From contig NC_022438.1 of NCBI RefSeq assembly GCF_000470775.1, forward strand, positions 1,054,001 to 1,118,000: a DNA stretch of 64,000 bases, in the 5' to 3' direction. The stretch's first letter is position 1; the number at the start of each line of letters is the position of its first letter. Below are positions 8,584 to 17,805 of this stretch, in pieces. The notes beneath the pieces are model-generated. The model did not search any database. It was not told where the DNA came from and saw only the letters and a list, made by a program, of their open reading frames with translations. The DNA is from Leifsonia xyli subsp. cynodontis DSM 46306. Lineage in GTDB: Bacteria; Actinomycetota; Actinomycetes; Actinomycetales; Microbacteriaceae. The position numbers were made by a program, and so were the translations under genes.

Positions 8584-10719
8584 TCAGACGACGCCCGCAA
8601 TGGGCGGGTGGTGGAAGGTGTCGCCGAAGACGCGCTCCGACGCGCCCGCCCGGTCCAGGTAGGGCGTGATGCCGCCCATCTGGAACGGGAAGCCGGCGCC
8701 CAGGATCATGCAGAGGTCGATGTCCTCCGGCTCCTCGACCACATGTTCGAGGAGCATCCGGCGGATCTCGTCGGCGAGCCCATCCTCGAGGCGGCGCAGG
8801 ATGTCCGCTTCGCTCCACGGGCTCTTGCCGCCCGCGAGGACCTTGGCCGCACCCTTGTCGAGCCCCTTCGCCGCGCCCTTGGCGTCTTTGTCGAGGAGGA
8901 CGCCGTGTTCGGCCAGGCGGTGCAGGTTCTCGCTCCGGTAGAACCGGTCGGGGAAGGCGGCGTGGTGGGTGTCGAGGACGTGCGCGCCGACTTTCAGCCC
9001 GACGAGGTCGAGCAGGGCCGAGGGCGTCATCGGCAGGCCGAGCGGTGCGAAGGCCCGGTCGACGGTCTCGAACGGCGTGCCGTCGTCCACCGCGTGCATC
9101 GCCTCGCCCAGCACCTTCGCCAGTACGCGATTGACCACGAAGCCGGGGGTGTCGGCCGTGATGACCGCGTTCTTCTTCAGCGCCGCGGCCGCGGCCATCG
9201 CGGTCGAGAGCGTCGCGTCGTCGGTGCGGGGCGTCTTCACCACCTCGATGAGCGGCATGACCGCGACCGGGGTGAAGAAGTGGAAGCCGACCAGGCGCTC
9301 GGGGCGCTTCAGCTTCGCGCCGATCTGCTCGACCGAGAGCGAGGAGGTGTTGGTCGCGAGCACAGCCTCGTCGGAGAGATACTGCTCGACCTCCGCGAAG
9401 ACCTGCTGCTTGACGCCCAGCTCCTCGAACACGGCTTCGATGACCCAGTCGCAGTCCGCGAAATCGGCTTTGTCCGTCGTGCCGGTGACGAGCGCGCGCA
9501 GGCGGTTGGCCTCGTCGGGGGAGATGCGGCCCTTCTCCCGCAGTTTGCCGATCTCGTCGTGGATGGACGCCACGCCCTTGTCGACGTGTGCCTGGTCGAG
9601 GTCGGTGATCACGACCGGCACCCCCAGCCGCCGCACGAACAGCAGCGCGAACTGGCTGGCCATGTAGCCCGCCCCGATGACGCCGACCTTCGTGACCTTC
9701 TTCGCGAGCTTCCTGTCCGGCGCGCCGGCGGGGCGCTTCGCCCGCTTCTGCACCAGGGTGAACGCGTAGATGCTCGCCTGGAACTGGTCGCCCGAGATGA
9801 GCTCGGCGAGAGCGTCGTCCTCCCGCTCGAAGCCCGCCGCGCGGTCGTTCGATTTGGCGGCCTTCAGCAGGTCGAGCGCCTTGTACGGCGACGTCGGGAC
9901 GGTGCCGATGCGGCTCTCCAGCATCCTGCGGGCGATGCCGATGGCGGCATCCCACTTGACCATCCGCTCGAGCTTGCCGGGGACGTTGGGCCGCTTGACC
10001 TCGATCTCGCCGGTCAGGACCTTGTCGGCCCACACCAGCGAGTCCTCCAGGAAGGTGGCCGAGCCGAAGATCGCGTCGGCGATGCCGAGGTCGAAGACCT
10101 CCTGGGGCTTCAGCATCCGGTTCTGCTTGAGCGGGTTCTCGACGATCACCTTGAGGGCGTTCTCGATGCCGATCAGGTTCGGCAGGATGGTCGCGCCGCC
10201 CCAGCCGGGGATGAGCCCGAGGAACACCTCGGGCAGTGCGAACGCCGCCGCATTGCGGTCGATGGTGCGGTAGTCGGCGTTCAGGCCGATCTCCACGCCG
10301 CCGCCGAGCGCGAGGCCGTTCGTGAACACGAACGACGGGACGCCGAAGCTCGCCTGCTTGCCGAGCACGTAGTGGCCCAGCTGGGGGAGCAACTTCGCGA
10401 CCTCGGCGCTCGGGATGTCGCCGACCCGGCTGAGGTCGGCGCCCGCGGCGAGGATGAACGGCTTGCCGGTGACGGCGACAGCGTCGATCTCGCCGCGGCC
10501 GGCGCGCGCGGTCAGCGCGTCGAAGGTGTCGCCCAGCTCGAGCAGAGTGGCCGGGCCCATCGTGTTCGGGCGGGTGTGGTCCCGGCCGTTGTCGAGGGTC
10601 ACCAGCGCCAGGTTCTTGCCGCTCGGCAGGCGCACATCTTTCACGAAGGAGCGGGTCACGACCTCGTCGTCCGCGAGGCCGGCGAGAGGGGAGAAGTCGA
10701 TCTTGCTGTAGTCGGTCAC
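8584..10719 (-). CDS. fadB: Fatty acid oxidation complex alpha subunit (enoyl-CoA hydratase / 3-hydroxyacyl-CoA dehydrogenase)
   Basis: Two steps of beta-oxidation in one 711-residue chain: an N-terminal crotonase domain (about 1-300) and a C-terminal NAD-dependent 3-hydroxyacyl-CoA dehydrogenase with the Rossmann start VGVIGAGYMASQFALLF (about 345) and GFHFFTPVAVMPLIEVV. The GTG at 10719 (VTDYSKIDFSPLAG) is preferred because it lies 7 nt behind the fadA stop; a longer frame would overlap fadA. It forms the fadA-fadB operon, transcribed away from rnd. The gene is complete, in contrast to the diverged fragment at 4105-4341. The short oxyanion-hole region differs from E. coli FadB, which is usual for actinobacterial members. 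Symbol fadB/fadJ cannot be decided from sequence alone. Confidence 0.92.
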   Translation of the reverse strand: MTDYSKIDFSPLAGLADDEVVTRSFVKDVRLPSGKNLALVTLDNGRDHTRPNTMGPATLLELGDTFDALTARAGRGEIDAVAVTGKPFILAAGADLSRVGDIPSAEVAKLLPQLGHYVLGKQASFGVPSFVFTNGLALGGGVEIGLNADYRTIDRNAAAFALPEVFLGLIPGWGGATILPNLIGIENALKVIVENPLKQNRMLKPQEVFDLGIADAIFGSATFLEDSLVWADKVLTGEIEVKRPNVPGKLERMVKWDAAIGIARRMLESRIGTVPTSPYKALDLLKAAKSNDRAAGFEREDDALAELISGDQFQASIYAFTLVQKRAKRPAGAPDRKLAKKVTKVGVIGAGYMASQFALLFVRRLGVPVVITDLDQAHVDKGVASIHDEIGKLREKGRISPDEANRLRALVTGTTDKADFADCDWVIEAVFEELGVKQQVFAEVEQYLSDEAVLATNTSSLSVEQIGAKLKRPERLVGFHFFTPVAVMPLIEVVKTPRTDDATLSTAMAAAAALKKNAVITADTPGFVVNRVLAKVLGEAMHAVDDGTPFETVDRAFAPLGLPMTPSALLDLVGLKVGAHVLDTHHAAFPDRFYRSENLHRLAEHGVLLDKDAKGAAKGLDKGAAKVLAGGKSPWSEADILRRLEDGLADEIRRMLLEHVVEEPEDIDLCMILGAGFPFQMGGITPYLDRAGASERVFGDTFHHPPIAGVV

Positions 10720-10726
10720 GTCGCCC

Positions 10727-11935
10727 TCAGCCCTTCCGCGCCGCGCGCTTGTCGTAGTTCGGGTTCTCCCAGATGACCGTGCCGCCCTGGCCGAGGCCGA
10801 CACACAGGGCGGTCAGTCCGTAGCGCACCTCCGGGTGCTCCTGGAACTGCCGGGCCAGCTGGATCATGAGACGGACGCCGCTGGCGGCCAGCGGGTGGCC
10901 GATGGCGATCGCCCCGCCCCACTCGTTGACGCGCGGGTCGTCGTCCACGATCCCGAAGTGGTCGAGGAAGGAGAGCACCTGGATGGCGAAGGCTTCGTTC
11001 AGCTCGAACAGGCCGATGTCCGAGATCGTCAGGCCGGCCTTCCGCAGCGCCTTCTCCGTGGAGGGGACCGGGCCGATGCCCATGACCTCCGGCTCGACGC
11101 CGGCGAACGCGAAGCTGACCAGGCGCATCTTCGCAGTGAGGCCGAGCTCTCTCACCGCGTCCGAGCTGGCCAGAAGGCTCGCGGTCGCACCGTCGGTGAG
11201 CGGCGAGGCGTTGCCCGCGGTCACCCGGCCGTGCGGACGGAACGGGGTCTTCAGGGTGGCGAGGCCCTCGAGCGTGGTCTCGGGGCGCATCCCCTCGTCC
11301 TGCGTGGCGAGGCCCCAGCCGGACTCCGAGCGGATGGCGACCGGGATGAGATCGGCCTGGAGTTTGCCGGCGGCGTACGCCGCGGCGGTCTTCTGCTGGC
11401 TCGCCAGCGCGTACCGGTCGGAGCGCTCCTTCGTGAGCGCGGGGAAGCGATTGTGGAGGCGCTCGGCGGTCATGCCCATGTTGAGCGCGTCCTCGGCGAC
11501 CATCCGCTCGGAGAGGAAGCGCGGGTTCGGATCGGCCCCGAAGCCCATAGGGTGCCGGCCCATGTGCTCCACGCCGCCCGCGATCACGAGGTCGTAGGCG
11601 CCGAAGGCGATCCCGGAGCCGAGCGCGGTCACGCTCGTCATCGCCCCCGCGCACATCCGGTCGATCGCGAAGCCCGGGACGGACGCGGGCAGACCGGCCA
11701 GCAGCGCCGCCGTGCGGCCGAGCGTGAGGCCCTGGTCGCCCTGCTGGGTGGTCGCGGCGATGGCGACCTCGTCGATCCGGTCTTTGGGCACCTTCGGATT
11801 CCGCGCGAGCAGCCCGATCATCGCCTTCACGACGAGATCGTCGGCGCGGGTGTTCCAGTACTGCCCTTTTTCGCCTGCCCGCCCGAACGGAGTCCGGACT
11901 CCGTCGACGAACACGACATCGCTTCTCTCGGCCAC
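10727..11935 (-). CDS. fadA: Acetyl-CoA C-acyltransferase (3-ketoacyl-CoA thiolase)
   Basis: Last step of beta-oxidation, the thiolytic release of acetyl-CoA; partner of the FadB complex. The 402-residue length is typical. The nucleophilic Cys lies in AIDRMCAGAMTSV (about 88-100). The second half has the thiolase signatures NEWGGAIAIGHPLAASGVR (His) and ALCVGLGQGGTVIWE (proton-donor Cys). The start is GTG at 11935, preceded by GGGGAGG. The gene lies 7 nt upstream of fadB on the same strand, so the two are surely one operon. An in-frame overlap with antisense ORFs is only GC-rich shadowing. It could also serve as biosynthetic acetyl-CoA acetyltransferase, but pairing with fadB favours degradation. 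Confidence 0.94.
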   Translation of the reverse strand: MAERSDVVFVDGVRTPFGRAGEKGQYWNTRADDLVVKAMIGLLARNPKVPKDRIDEVAIAATTQQGDQGLTLGRTAALLAGLPASVPGFAIDRMCAGAMTSVTALGSGIAFGAYDLVIAGGVEHMGRHPMGFGADPNPRFLSERMVAEDALNMGMTAERLHNRFPALTKERSDRYALASQQKTAAAYAAGKLQADLIPVAIRSESGWGLATQDEGMRPETTLEGLATLKTPFRPHGRVTAGNASPLTDGATASLLASSDAVRELGLTAKMRLVSFAFAGVEPEVMGIGPVPSTEKALRKAGLTISDIGLFELNEAFAIQVLSFLDHFGIVDDDPRVNEWGGAIAIGHPLAASGVRLMIQLARQFQEHPEVRYGLTALCVGLGQGGTVIWENPNYDKRAARKG

Positions 11936-12007
11936 AGTGCCTCCCCAATCAGGTCGCCCTCGATCCTAGACAGTGCCGCGGAACCGGAAGAATCGTTTGA
12001 CCCTTCT

Positions 12008-13204
12008 CTACGAAAGGGTCTCCGGGCCCTCGCGCTCGTGTTGGGCGGATTCCACAAACGTGCGTGCGATCATCGGCGAGGTCGCCGCGATCTGCCAGGG
12101 ACGGGCGCCGTGGGAGGCGAGGGCGGCGGCGATCGACTCGGACGTCACCGGCACGGGCGGCGCCCAGGCGACGCGCCGTAGCGTGTCCGGCGTCAGCAGG
12201 TTCTCGAGCGGGAGGGAGCGCTCCTCGGCGAGCGTGGCGAGTTCGGCCCGTGCGCCCTTCAGGCGGGCGTCGGCCTCCGGGTTCCGGTCGGCCCAGGCGC
12301 GCGGCGGCGGCAGGCTGTCGCCCCCGGTGCGGAGCGTGGGCAGATCGTCGGTCGCGCGCCCGGCCTCCACCGCGGCCCACCAGCGGTCCAGCTCCGTGCG
12401 GCTGGCGCGGCCGGTGAACTCGCGGAGGGCCGCGAGCGCCCGCTTGTTTTCGGGCAGCGCCTTCGCCACAGCGGTGAGCGACGCGTCCGGCACCAGACGT
12501 CCGGGCGCGATGTCCAGCTGGCGGGCCAGAGCGTCCCGGCTCAGCCAGAGCTCGCGGGCGGCGGCGAGGTTGCGGAGGCCGCGGATCGAGTGGATGCCGG
12601 AGAGCCGCCGCCACGGTTCGCTGCGCACCGTCGTCAGCTCGCGGGTCAGCTCGTCCGCGAACTCCTGCCGGGCGATCTCGGTCTTGTCTGCCGCGTCCAG
12701 AAGAACGGCCACCGCGTCGCGGAGGTCGGGCAGCAGCTCGACGTCGAGGGCCGCGTATTCGAGCCACGGTCCGGGCAGCGGGCGGGTGGACCAGTCGGCC
12801 GCGCTGTGCTCCTTGGTGAGGTGGATGCCGAGCAGCTCTTCGACGACGGTCCCGAGCCCGACCCGCGGCATCCCGAGCAGGCGCGCGGCCAGCTCGGTGT
12901 CGAAGATCGTGACCGGGTCGAGTCCGACCTCCCGCAGGCAGGTCAGGTCTTGTGTGGCGGCGTGCAGCACCCATTCGTCTCCGGCGATGGCCGCGTTCAG
13001 CTCGTCGAACCGGCCGATGGCCGGGGGATCGAACAGGAAGGTGCCCGACCCGCGGCGGAAGACCTGGATGAGGTAGGCGCGCTGGGAGTAACGGAAGCCG
13101 CTGGCGCGTTCCGCGTCCACGGCGACCGGCCCGTCCCCGGCGGCGATGGCCTCGACCGTGGACAGGTAGCCGGCACGGGTGTCGATGACGGAGTGCTCAG
13201 CCAC
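12008..13204 (-). CDS. rnd: Ribonuclease D family 3'-5' exonuclease with HRDC domain
   Basis: A DEDDy exonuclease acting on 3' ends of tRNA precursors and structured RNA. The acidic residues are visible: VAVDAERASGF (D and E, about 28-38), HAATQDLTCLRE (D, about 83) and EYAALDVELLPDL (Tyr/Asp, about 152-164). An HRDC-type helical domain follows at about 205-290 (REFTGRASRTELDRW region) and a C-terminal tail. Length is 398 residues. The start is GTG at 13204, overlapping the end of the DUF3000 gene by 8 nt (GTGGCTGA), so translation of the pair is probably coupled. This rnd-DUF3000 pair next to fadA-fadB and dxs-acnA is a typical Microbacteriaceae arrangement. Confidence 0.92.
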   Translation of the reverse strand: MAEHSVIDTRAGYLSTVEAIAAGDGPVAVDAERASGFRYSQRAYLIQVFRRGSGTFLFDPPAIGRFDELNAAIAGDEWVLHAATQDLTCLREVGLDPVTIFDTELAARLLGMPRVGLGTVVEELLGIHLTKEHSAADWSTRPLPGPWLEYAALDVELLPDLRDAVAVLLDAADKTEIARQEFADELTRELTTVRSEPWRRLSGIHSIRGLRNLAAARELWLSRDALARQLDIAPGRLVPDASLTAVAKALPENKRALAALREFTGRASRTELDRWWAAVEAGRATDDLPTLRTGGDSLPPPRAWADRNPEADARLKGARAELATLAEERSLPLENLLTPDTLRRVAWAPPVPVTSESIAAALASHGARPWQIAATSPMIARTFVESAQHEREGPETLS

Positions 13205-13793
13205 GCGGGGTCCTCCGGGTGCTCAGCAGGCTGACGCCCTCTCCGGTCGGCGGGAGCCCGGCGAGCATGCAGAGCAGCTCCCCCCAGCCCTCGACGTGCG
13301 CGGCGACGCCGGTCTCCTGCGGGCTCCACGACGCGCGGAGCTCGATCTGCGCGCCGTCGCCCTGTTTCGCGAGCTCTCCGAAGCCGGTCGAGATGATCTT
13401 GGTCGCGGTTCCGCTCGCCGCGGTGTAGCGGGCGTGCCGGGCGTCCAGTGCGTCCACCAGCCACGACCAGGCGACATCGGCGAGGAAGGGGTCCAGACCG
13501 ATGTCTGTCTCCAGCGGCGCTTGCGCGAAGCAGACGACGCGGAAGGGCCCGCCCCAGGCTTCGGGCTCGTCCGGGTCGTAGAGGAGGATGAACCGCCCGG
13601 TGCCGAGATCCGAGTCGTCGCCGTGCCGTGCCGGTCGCACGTCCGCGGCCAGCGCGACCGCGAACGGGGCCAGCTGCGCCGGCGCCGGGATCTCGCCGAT
13701 CGCGAGCTCTGCGCGGACCTCGGCGGCGCGGACCGAGTCCAGCGCGGCAGCGAACGCCGCGGGCATTCGCGGGGCAGAGGGTGGAGTCGACAC
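13197..13793 (-). CDS. DUF3000 family protein
   Basis: An actinobacterial protein of unknown function. From a GTG at 13793 it reads VSTPPSAPRMPAAFAAALDSVRAAEVRAEL and is 198 residues long; the ATG at 13766 would give a shorter form, and neither has a clear ribosome binding site. Family traits are the leading alanine-rich helix, GRFILLYDPDEPEAWGGPFRVVCF (about 82-105), and DVAWSWLVDALDARHARYTAASGTATK (about 120-146), followed by a conserved GFGELA segment. There is no membrane segment and no catalytic motif is apparent. Its stop overlaps the start of rnd, which hints at a linked role in RNA handling, but this is only context. It is divergent from the hydrolase gene at 13894. Confidence 0.85.
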   Translation of the reverse strand: MSTPPSAPRMPAAFAAALDSVRAAEVRAELAIGEIPAPAQLAPFAVALAADVRPARHGDDSDLGTGRFILLYDPDEPEAWGGPFRVVCFAQAPLETDIGLDPFLADVAWSWLVDALDARHARYTAASGTATKIISTGFGELAKQGDGAQIELRASWSPQETGVAAHVEGWGELLCMLAGLPPTGEGVSLLSTRRTPRG

Positions 13794-13893
13794 GCTACGA
13801 ACACTAGAAGCCTTTGCCGGCGCGGAGGCGTAAGGCACGCCGCCTGGGGATGTCCTGAGGGCGCGGCCTGAAACGCGCGGCTACGCTTGCCGC

Positions 13894-15075
13894 ATGAGCA
13901 GCGAGCGTCGCGGGGGAGTCGGACGGGCGATCGGTTGGACGGCCGCGGCGGCGAGCGGACTCGCTCTCCTCACGGCGGCGGGGGCAGCGCTCCTGGTGGC
14001 GCGCGTCGCGCTCACCGTGATCACGCCGGTGCGGCGGCGCCCGCAGCGCGAGACCGTCCGCGCCGTGGACGAGCCCGCCGGCACACTGACCCTGAGCGCG
14101 ACGCCGGACGGGTCGATGCCGGGACGGTTCGGCCTGTGGTTCGGGGACGGGTCCGGCTACGCCAAGGTGGGCGGTATCCTGGTCGCGGAGGAGGGCCGTG
14201 TCGTCCGGGAGATCGAGCGCGTCGAGTTCGGCGAGCTGAAGCCGGGCCGCGCCCGGATTAGCGGCTACTACTATCTTGAGCCGGAGGAGCTGGGGCTGCC
14301 CGTCGCGAGCGTCGCCATCGAGACGGAGCTCGGCGAAGCGCCCGCCTGGCTTTTCCCCGCCCCGGGGAGCGACGGCGACGCACACGGCGATGGACGCTGG
14401 GTCATCCAGGTTCACGGCTGGGGCGCCAGCCGCCAGGAGGGTCTACGCGCCGTCCCGGTCTTCCACGCCGCCGGCTACACGAGCCTGCTGGCCTCTTACC
14501 GCAACGACGGCGACGCTCCCGAGAGCGCCGACCGCCGCTACGGGCTGGGCGGGACCGAGTGGCGGGACATCGAGGCCGCGATCCGGTACGCGGCGGACCA
14601 CGGGGCACGCTCCATCGTTCTGATGGGCTGGTCGATGGGCGGCGCGGTCGTGCTGCAGACGGCCACCCGCTCCGCTGAGCTCGGTCTCGTCAGCGGGCTC
14701 ATCCTGGAGTCGCCCGTGGTCGACTGGGTCGACACGCTGGAGTTCCAGGCCGCCCTGCTCCGCCTGCCGGACGCGATCACGCAGGGAGCCCTCCGCCTCA
14801 TCGAGTCCGCCTGGGCCGGGCCGGTCACCGGGCTCGGCGCCCCGATCGACCTGAAAAGCATGGATTTCGTGGCCCGTGCGGCGGACCTGACCCTGCCCAC
14901 CCTCATCCTGCACAGCAGCGACGACGGATTCGTGCCGGCCACGGCCTCCCGCGCCCTCGCCCGCGGCGACATCGTGACCTTCGTGCCGTTCCACACGGCG
15001 CTCCACACCAAACTGTGGAACTACGACGAAGAGAAGTGGACCGGCGCGATCCGGGTGTGGCTGGCGGAGCGCTGA
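13894..15075 (+). CDS. Membrane-anchored alpha/beta hydrolase
   Basis: A 393-residue product with an N-terminal membrane segment (about residues 12-42, IGWTAAAASGLALLTAAGAALLVARVALTVI), a domain of about 100 residues with no recognised fold name, and a C-terminal alpha/beta hydrolase (about 165-390). The nucleophile elbow is MGWSMGGAV (Ser about 249). The oxyanion strand VIQVHGWGASRQEG comes before it. The acid and His are probably in LILHSSDDGFVPA and PFHTALHTKLWNYD. Substrate is unknown; such proteins are annotated as peptidase or esterase-like. It faces away from DUF3000/rnd and converges on the sufE-like gene, 12 nt downstream. Confidence 0.85.
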   Translation: MSSERRGGVGRAIGWTAAAASGLALLTAAGAALLVARVALTVITPVRRRPQRETVRAVDEPAGTLTLSATPDGSMPGRFGLWFGDGSGYAKVGGILVAEEGRVVREIERVEFGELKPGRARISGYYYLEPEELGLPVASVAIETELGEAPAWLFPAPGSDGDAHGDGRWVIQVHGWGASRQEGLRAVPVFHAAGYTSLLASYRNDGDAPESADRRYGLGGTEWRDIEAAIRYAADHGARSIVLMGWSMGGAVVLQTATRSAELGLVSGLILESPVVDWVDTLEFQAALLRLPDAITQGALRLIESAWAGPVTGLGAPIDLKSMDFVARAADLTLPTLILHSSDDGFVPATASRALARGDIVTFVPFHTALHTKLWNYDEEKWTGAIRVWLAER

Positions 15076-15087
15076 GCCCGGCCGCCG

Positions 15088-15528
15088 TCAGGCCCGCGCC
15101 GCGAGCTTCTCCCTCACCTGCCGCTTCGCGCGGCTGAGCAGGGCCGACATCCCGCGGATGCGCAGCGGCGACACCGCCTGTGTGAGCCCGAGCGTGCCCG
15201 GGAAGTCATCCGGCACCGCGAGCGCCTCGGCCGCGGTCAGACCCGCGAGACCCTGGACGAGGATGGAGGCGAACCCCCGCGTCGTCGGCGCCTCCGGCGG
15301 CGCGGCGGCGTGGAGCTGAACGATGCCGTCCGCGTCCACCTCGACGAAGATGAAGACCGGCGACTGACACTCCTCCACCCGCTCCAGTAGATCGGGATGG
15401 TCCCGATAGCGCTCCGGCAGCTCGGGCAGCCCGTCGGAGAACTCCAGCAGCAGCTGCAGGCGCTCGTTCTGCTCCAGCGCCCGAAAGTCGTCGCGGATGC
15501 CCGCCAGCGTCCCGGTCAGCTCGGTCAT
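15088..15528 (-). CDS. sufE: SufE family sulfur acceptor
   Basis: SufE proteins take persulfide sulfur from a cysteine desulfurase. The 146-residue product has the family layout, beginning [39 protein letters not shown]. The acceptor Cys is in [15 protein letters not shown] (about residue 55), then comes [22 protein letters not shown]. The ATG at 15528 overlaps the stop of the upstream sulfurtransferase gene (ATGA), so the two are translationally coupled. This sulfurtransferase-SufE pair is frequent in actinobacteria and suggests a sulfur relay, although no desulfurase is nearby. Confidence 0.88.
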   Translation of the reverse strand: MTELTGTLAGIRDDFRALEQNERLQLLLEFSDGLPELPERYRDHPDLLERVEECQSPVFIFVEVDADGIVQLHAAAPPEAPTTRGFASILVQGLAGLTAAEALAVPDDFPGTLGLTQAVSPLRIRGMSALLSRAKRQVREKLAARA

Positions 15529-16418
15529 TGCACGCCGCCCGGCTCGGTGCCGGTCACGATCGGCACCCGCACCGCCGAACCCCATTCCGTCCACGAACCG
15601 TCGTAGTTGCGGACGTCTTCGAACCCGAGCAGGTGCGTCAGGACGAACCAGGTGTGGCTGGAACGCTCGCCGATGCGGCAGTACACGATCACCTCATCGC
15701 CCGGCGTCAGGCCGGCCTCGCCGAGGTAGAGGGCCTCCAGCTCGGGACGTCGCTTGAAGGTGGCGTCCGGTGCGGCGGCGCGCCCCCACGGCACGGAGGC
15801 GGCGGACGGGATGTGACCGGCACGGAGCGCTCCCTCGGTCGGATAGCCGGGGATCTCGGTGCGCTCGCCGCTGTACTCCTCGGGCGAGCGGACGTCGATC
15901 AGCGGTTTGCCCCGGTGGGCGAGCACGTCGTCCTTGAAGGCGCGGACACGGGTGTCGTCCCGTTCCACCACCGGGTAGACGGCCGGTCGCGCCGCCGGGG
16001 CCTCACGGGTGAGCTCCCGGCCTTCGGCGATCCATTTGTCGCGGCCGCCGTCGAGGAGGCGCACGTCCTCGTGGCCGAAGAGCGTGAACACCCACAGGGC
16101 GTAGGCGGCCCACCAGTTGCTCTTGTCGCCGTAGACGACGACCGTTGTGTCGCGGGCGATCCCCTTGGAACCGAGCAGCTCCGCGAAGCGCTCCGGGGAG
16201 ACGTAGTCCCGGATGACCGGGTCGTTGAGGTCCGTGTGCCAATCGATCTTCACCGCGCCCGGGATGTGGCCGGTCTCATAGAGGAGCACATCCTCGTCCG
16301 ACTCCACCACGACGAGGCCCGGCGCGCCGAGCTGCGCGGCCAGCCACTCCGTGGAGACCAGGCGCTCGGGGTGGGCGTAGCCGGCGAACGCGGGCGACGG
16401 GTCGGCGGCGATGGACAT
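15525..16418 (-). CDS. sseA: Thiosulfate / 3-mercaptopyruvate sulfurtransferase (two rhodanese domains)
   Basis: Transfers sulfane sulfur to a thiol acceptor in the cytoplasm. The 297-residue product holds an inactive N-terminal rhodanese domain (about 15-140, [24 protein letters not shown]) and a catalytic C-terminal one (about 165-290). The nucleophile sits in [16 protein letters not shown], and the CRIGERS loop fits thiosulfate-type enzymes better than the CG(S/T)GVT loop of mercaptopyruvate enzymes. The ATG at 16418 has an excellent GGAGGAACC site. It is followed directly by the sufE-like gene with an ATGA overlap, and is divergent from zapE, with 125 nt between them holding both promoters. 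Confidence 0.9.
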   Translation of the reverse strand: MSIAADPSPAFAGYAHPERLVSTEWLAAQLGAPGLVVVESDEDVLLYETGHIPGAVKIDWHTDLNDPVIRDYVSPERFAELLGSKGIARDTTVVVYGDKSNWWAAYALWVFTLFGHEDVRLLDGGRDKWIAEGRELTREAPAARPAVYPVVERDDTRVRAFKDDVLAHRGKPLIDVRSPEEYSGERTEIPGYPTEGALRAGHIPSAASVPWGRAAAPDATFKRRPELEALYLGEAGLTPGDEVIVYCRIGERSSHTWFVLTHLLGFEDVRNYDGSWTEWGSAVRVPIVTGTEPGGVQ

Positions 16419-16543
16419 GATGGTTCCTCCTCCGGGATAAGCTGAGACCTTGCGACTGAAGGGATGCCCTCCAAGGCTACGCGGCCGTGGAGGGCTGCAG
16501 GACGATCCCTCTCCAACTTCGACACAAAAGGTGCGCATCCCCC

Positions 16544-17596
16544 ATGACGCTCGAGACGACCGGTTCGCTGCCGCGCCTCGCGGACCGTTCACCGCAGATC
16601 ACCGGCGCCGAGATCGTGGCCAGCCTGGTCCCGCCGTCCCAGTTCGAGCGCGCGAGCTTCGCGTCGTACCGTCCCGACCGCAGCTACCCGTCGCAGTCCG
16701 AGGCCGTGGCGGCCCTCAAACTGTTCGCCACATCGTGGGAGCCGCAGCGCCCGGCCGGCCTCTTCAGCCGAAACCGCAAGAAGATCGCCCCGACGCAACC
16801 CGGCGTCTACCTCGACGGCGGTTTCGGCGTCGGCAAGACCCACCTCCTCGCGGCGCTCTGGCATGAGGCCCCCGGCCCCAAGTACTTCGGCACCTTCATC
16901 GAGTACACCGCCCTGGTCGGCGCCCTGGGCTACGCCGGCGCCGTCCGGCTGCTGCGCGGCTCGGCCCTCCTCTGCATCGACGAGTTCGAGCTCGACGACC
17001 CGGGCGACACCATGATGATGACCCGGATGCTCGGCGAGCTCGTCGCCTCCGGTACCCGCATCGCCACCACCTCCAACACTCCGCCCAACGCCCTCGGCGA
17101 GGGGCGGTTCGCCGCCAGTGATTTCCTGCGCGAGATCCAGTCGCTGTCCGCCCATTTCCAGACCCTCCGCATCGACGGCCTCGACTACCGCCGCCGGGAC
17201 ACAGCCGGCTCCTCCGTGACTGTCTCCGCCGACGAGTACGGCCGCGCGCTGGGAGCGCTCGCCGCCCGCGGCGAGACCGCGACGAGCGACTCGTTCGACG
17301 GCCTCATCGCCCACCTGGCGACCGTCCACCCCTCCCGCTACATCAAGATGCTGGAGGGCGTGGACGTCATCGGCCTCTCCGATGTGACCGTGCTGCACGA
17401 CCAGATGGCTGCCCTGCGTCTCGTGGCGTTCATCGACCGGGTCTACGACGCGCAGATCCCCCTCATCCAGACCGGTGTCCCGCTCAGCGAGGCCTTCGAC
17501 GACGAGATGCTCGGCGGGGGATACCGGAAGAAGTACCTGCGCTCGGCCTCCCGGATGATCGCGCTGACGGCAGGGGAGCTGCCGCCCGCGGCGTAG
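16544..17596 (+). CDS. zapE: Cell division ATPase ZapE (AFG1-like)
   Basis: An AFG1/LACE1-type P-loop ATPase of 350 residues. Walker A is [16 protein letters not shown] (about 92-107), Walker B is [14 protein letters not shown] (about 142-155), and sensor-type [16 protein letters not shown] lies near 175-190. In E. coli ZapE associates with the Z-ring, but the actinobacterial role is not established. The ATG at 16544 ([16 protein letters not shown]) was chosen over an in-frame codon 57 nt upstream that would eat into the shared promoter region with sseA. The product looks full-length. The DEFE in place of the more usual DEFxV motif is typical of the family. Confidence 0.88.
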   Translation: MTLETTGSLPRLADRSPQITGAEIVASLVPPSQFERASFASYRPDRSYPSQSEAVAALKLFATSWEPQRPAGLFSRNRKKIAPTQPGVYLDGGFGVGKTHLLAALWHEAPGPKYFGTFIEYTALVGALGYAGAVRLLRGSALLCIDEFELDDPGDTMMMTRMLGELVASGTRIATTSNTPPNALGEGRFAASDFLREIQSLSAHFQTLRIDGLDYRRRDTAGSSVTVSADEYGRALGALAARGETATSDSFDGLIAHLATVHPSRYIKMLEGVDVIGLSDVTVLHDQMAALRLVAFIDRVYDAQIPLIQTGVPLSEAFDDEMLGGGYRKKYLRSASRMIALTAGELPPAA

Positions 17597-17679
17597 AGCG
17601 GATCGCCGGGCGTCTCCCGCCCGATCGGGAGTGTGCTCCCGTCTCCCCGAAACACACTGTTTACACTCATCGGCAGCTC

Positions 17680-17717
17680 GTAACAGACCCGAAACACGCA
17701 GATGCGACCCCCGAAAC
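17680..17717 (+). promoter_or_regulatory. Double GlnR-type operator upstream of amt
   Basis: Four half-sites at exact 11-nt steps: GTAAC (17680-17684), six nt, GAAAC (17691-17695), six nt, ATGCG (17702-17706), six nt, GAAAC (17713-17717). This matches the published a-site/b-site layout of actinobacterial GlnR boxes (gTnAC-n6-GaAAC, repeated). Three half-sites fit well; ATGCG is the weak one. It lies about 90 nt ahead of the amt start, the expected position for nitrogen-limitation control. Confidence 0.7.
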
Positions 17718-17805
17718 GCGACGCGGTGAAACTGGCGACAACCCGAAGCGCCCTCGATACGGGAACTCCTCCCGCCGGGCTTTGCACAGAGAGGTTGGGA
17801 TACGC

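Noticed and set aside
11999..12020. Terminator hairpin at the end of rnd (GACCCTT / AAGGGTC)
   Set aside because: Only 7 bp, overlaps the stop codon and has no T-tract; too weak to list as a feature.
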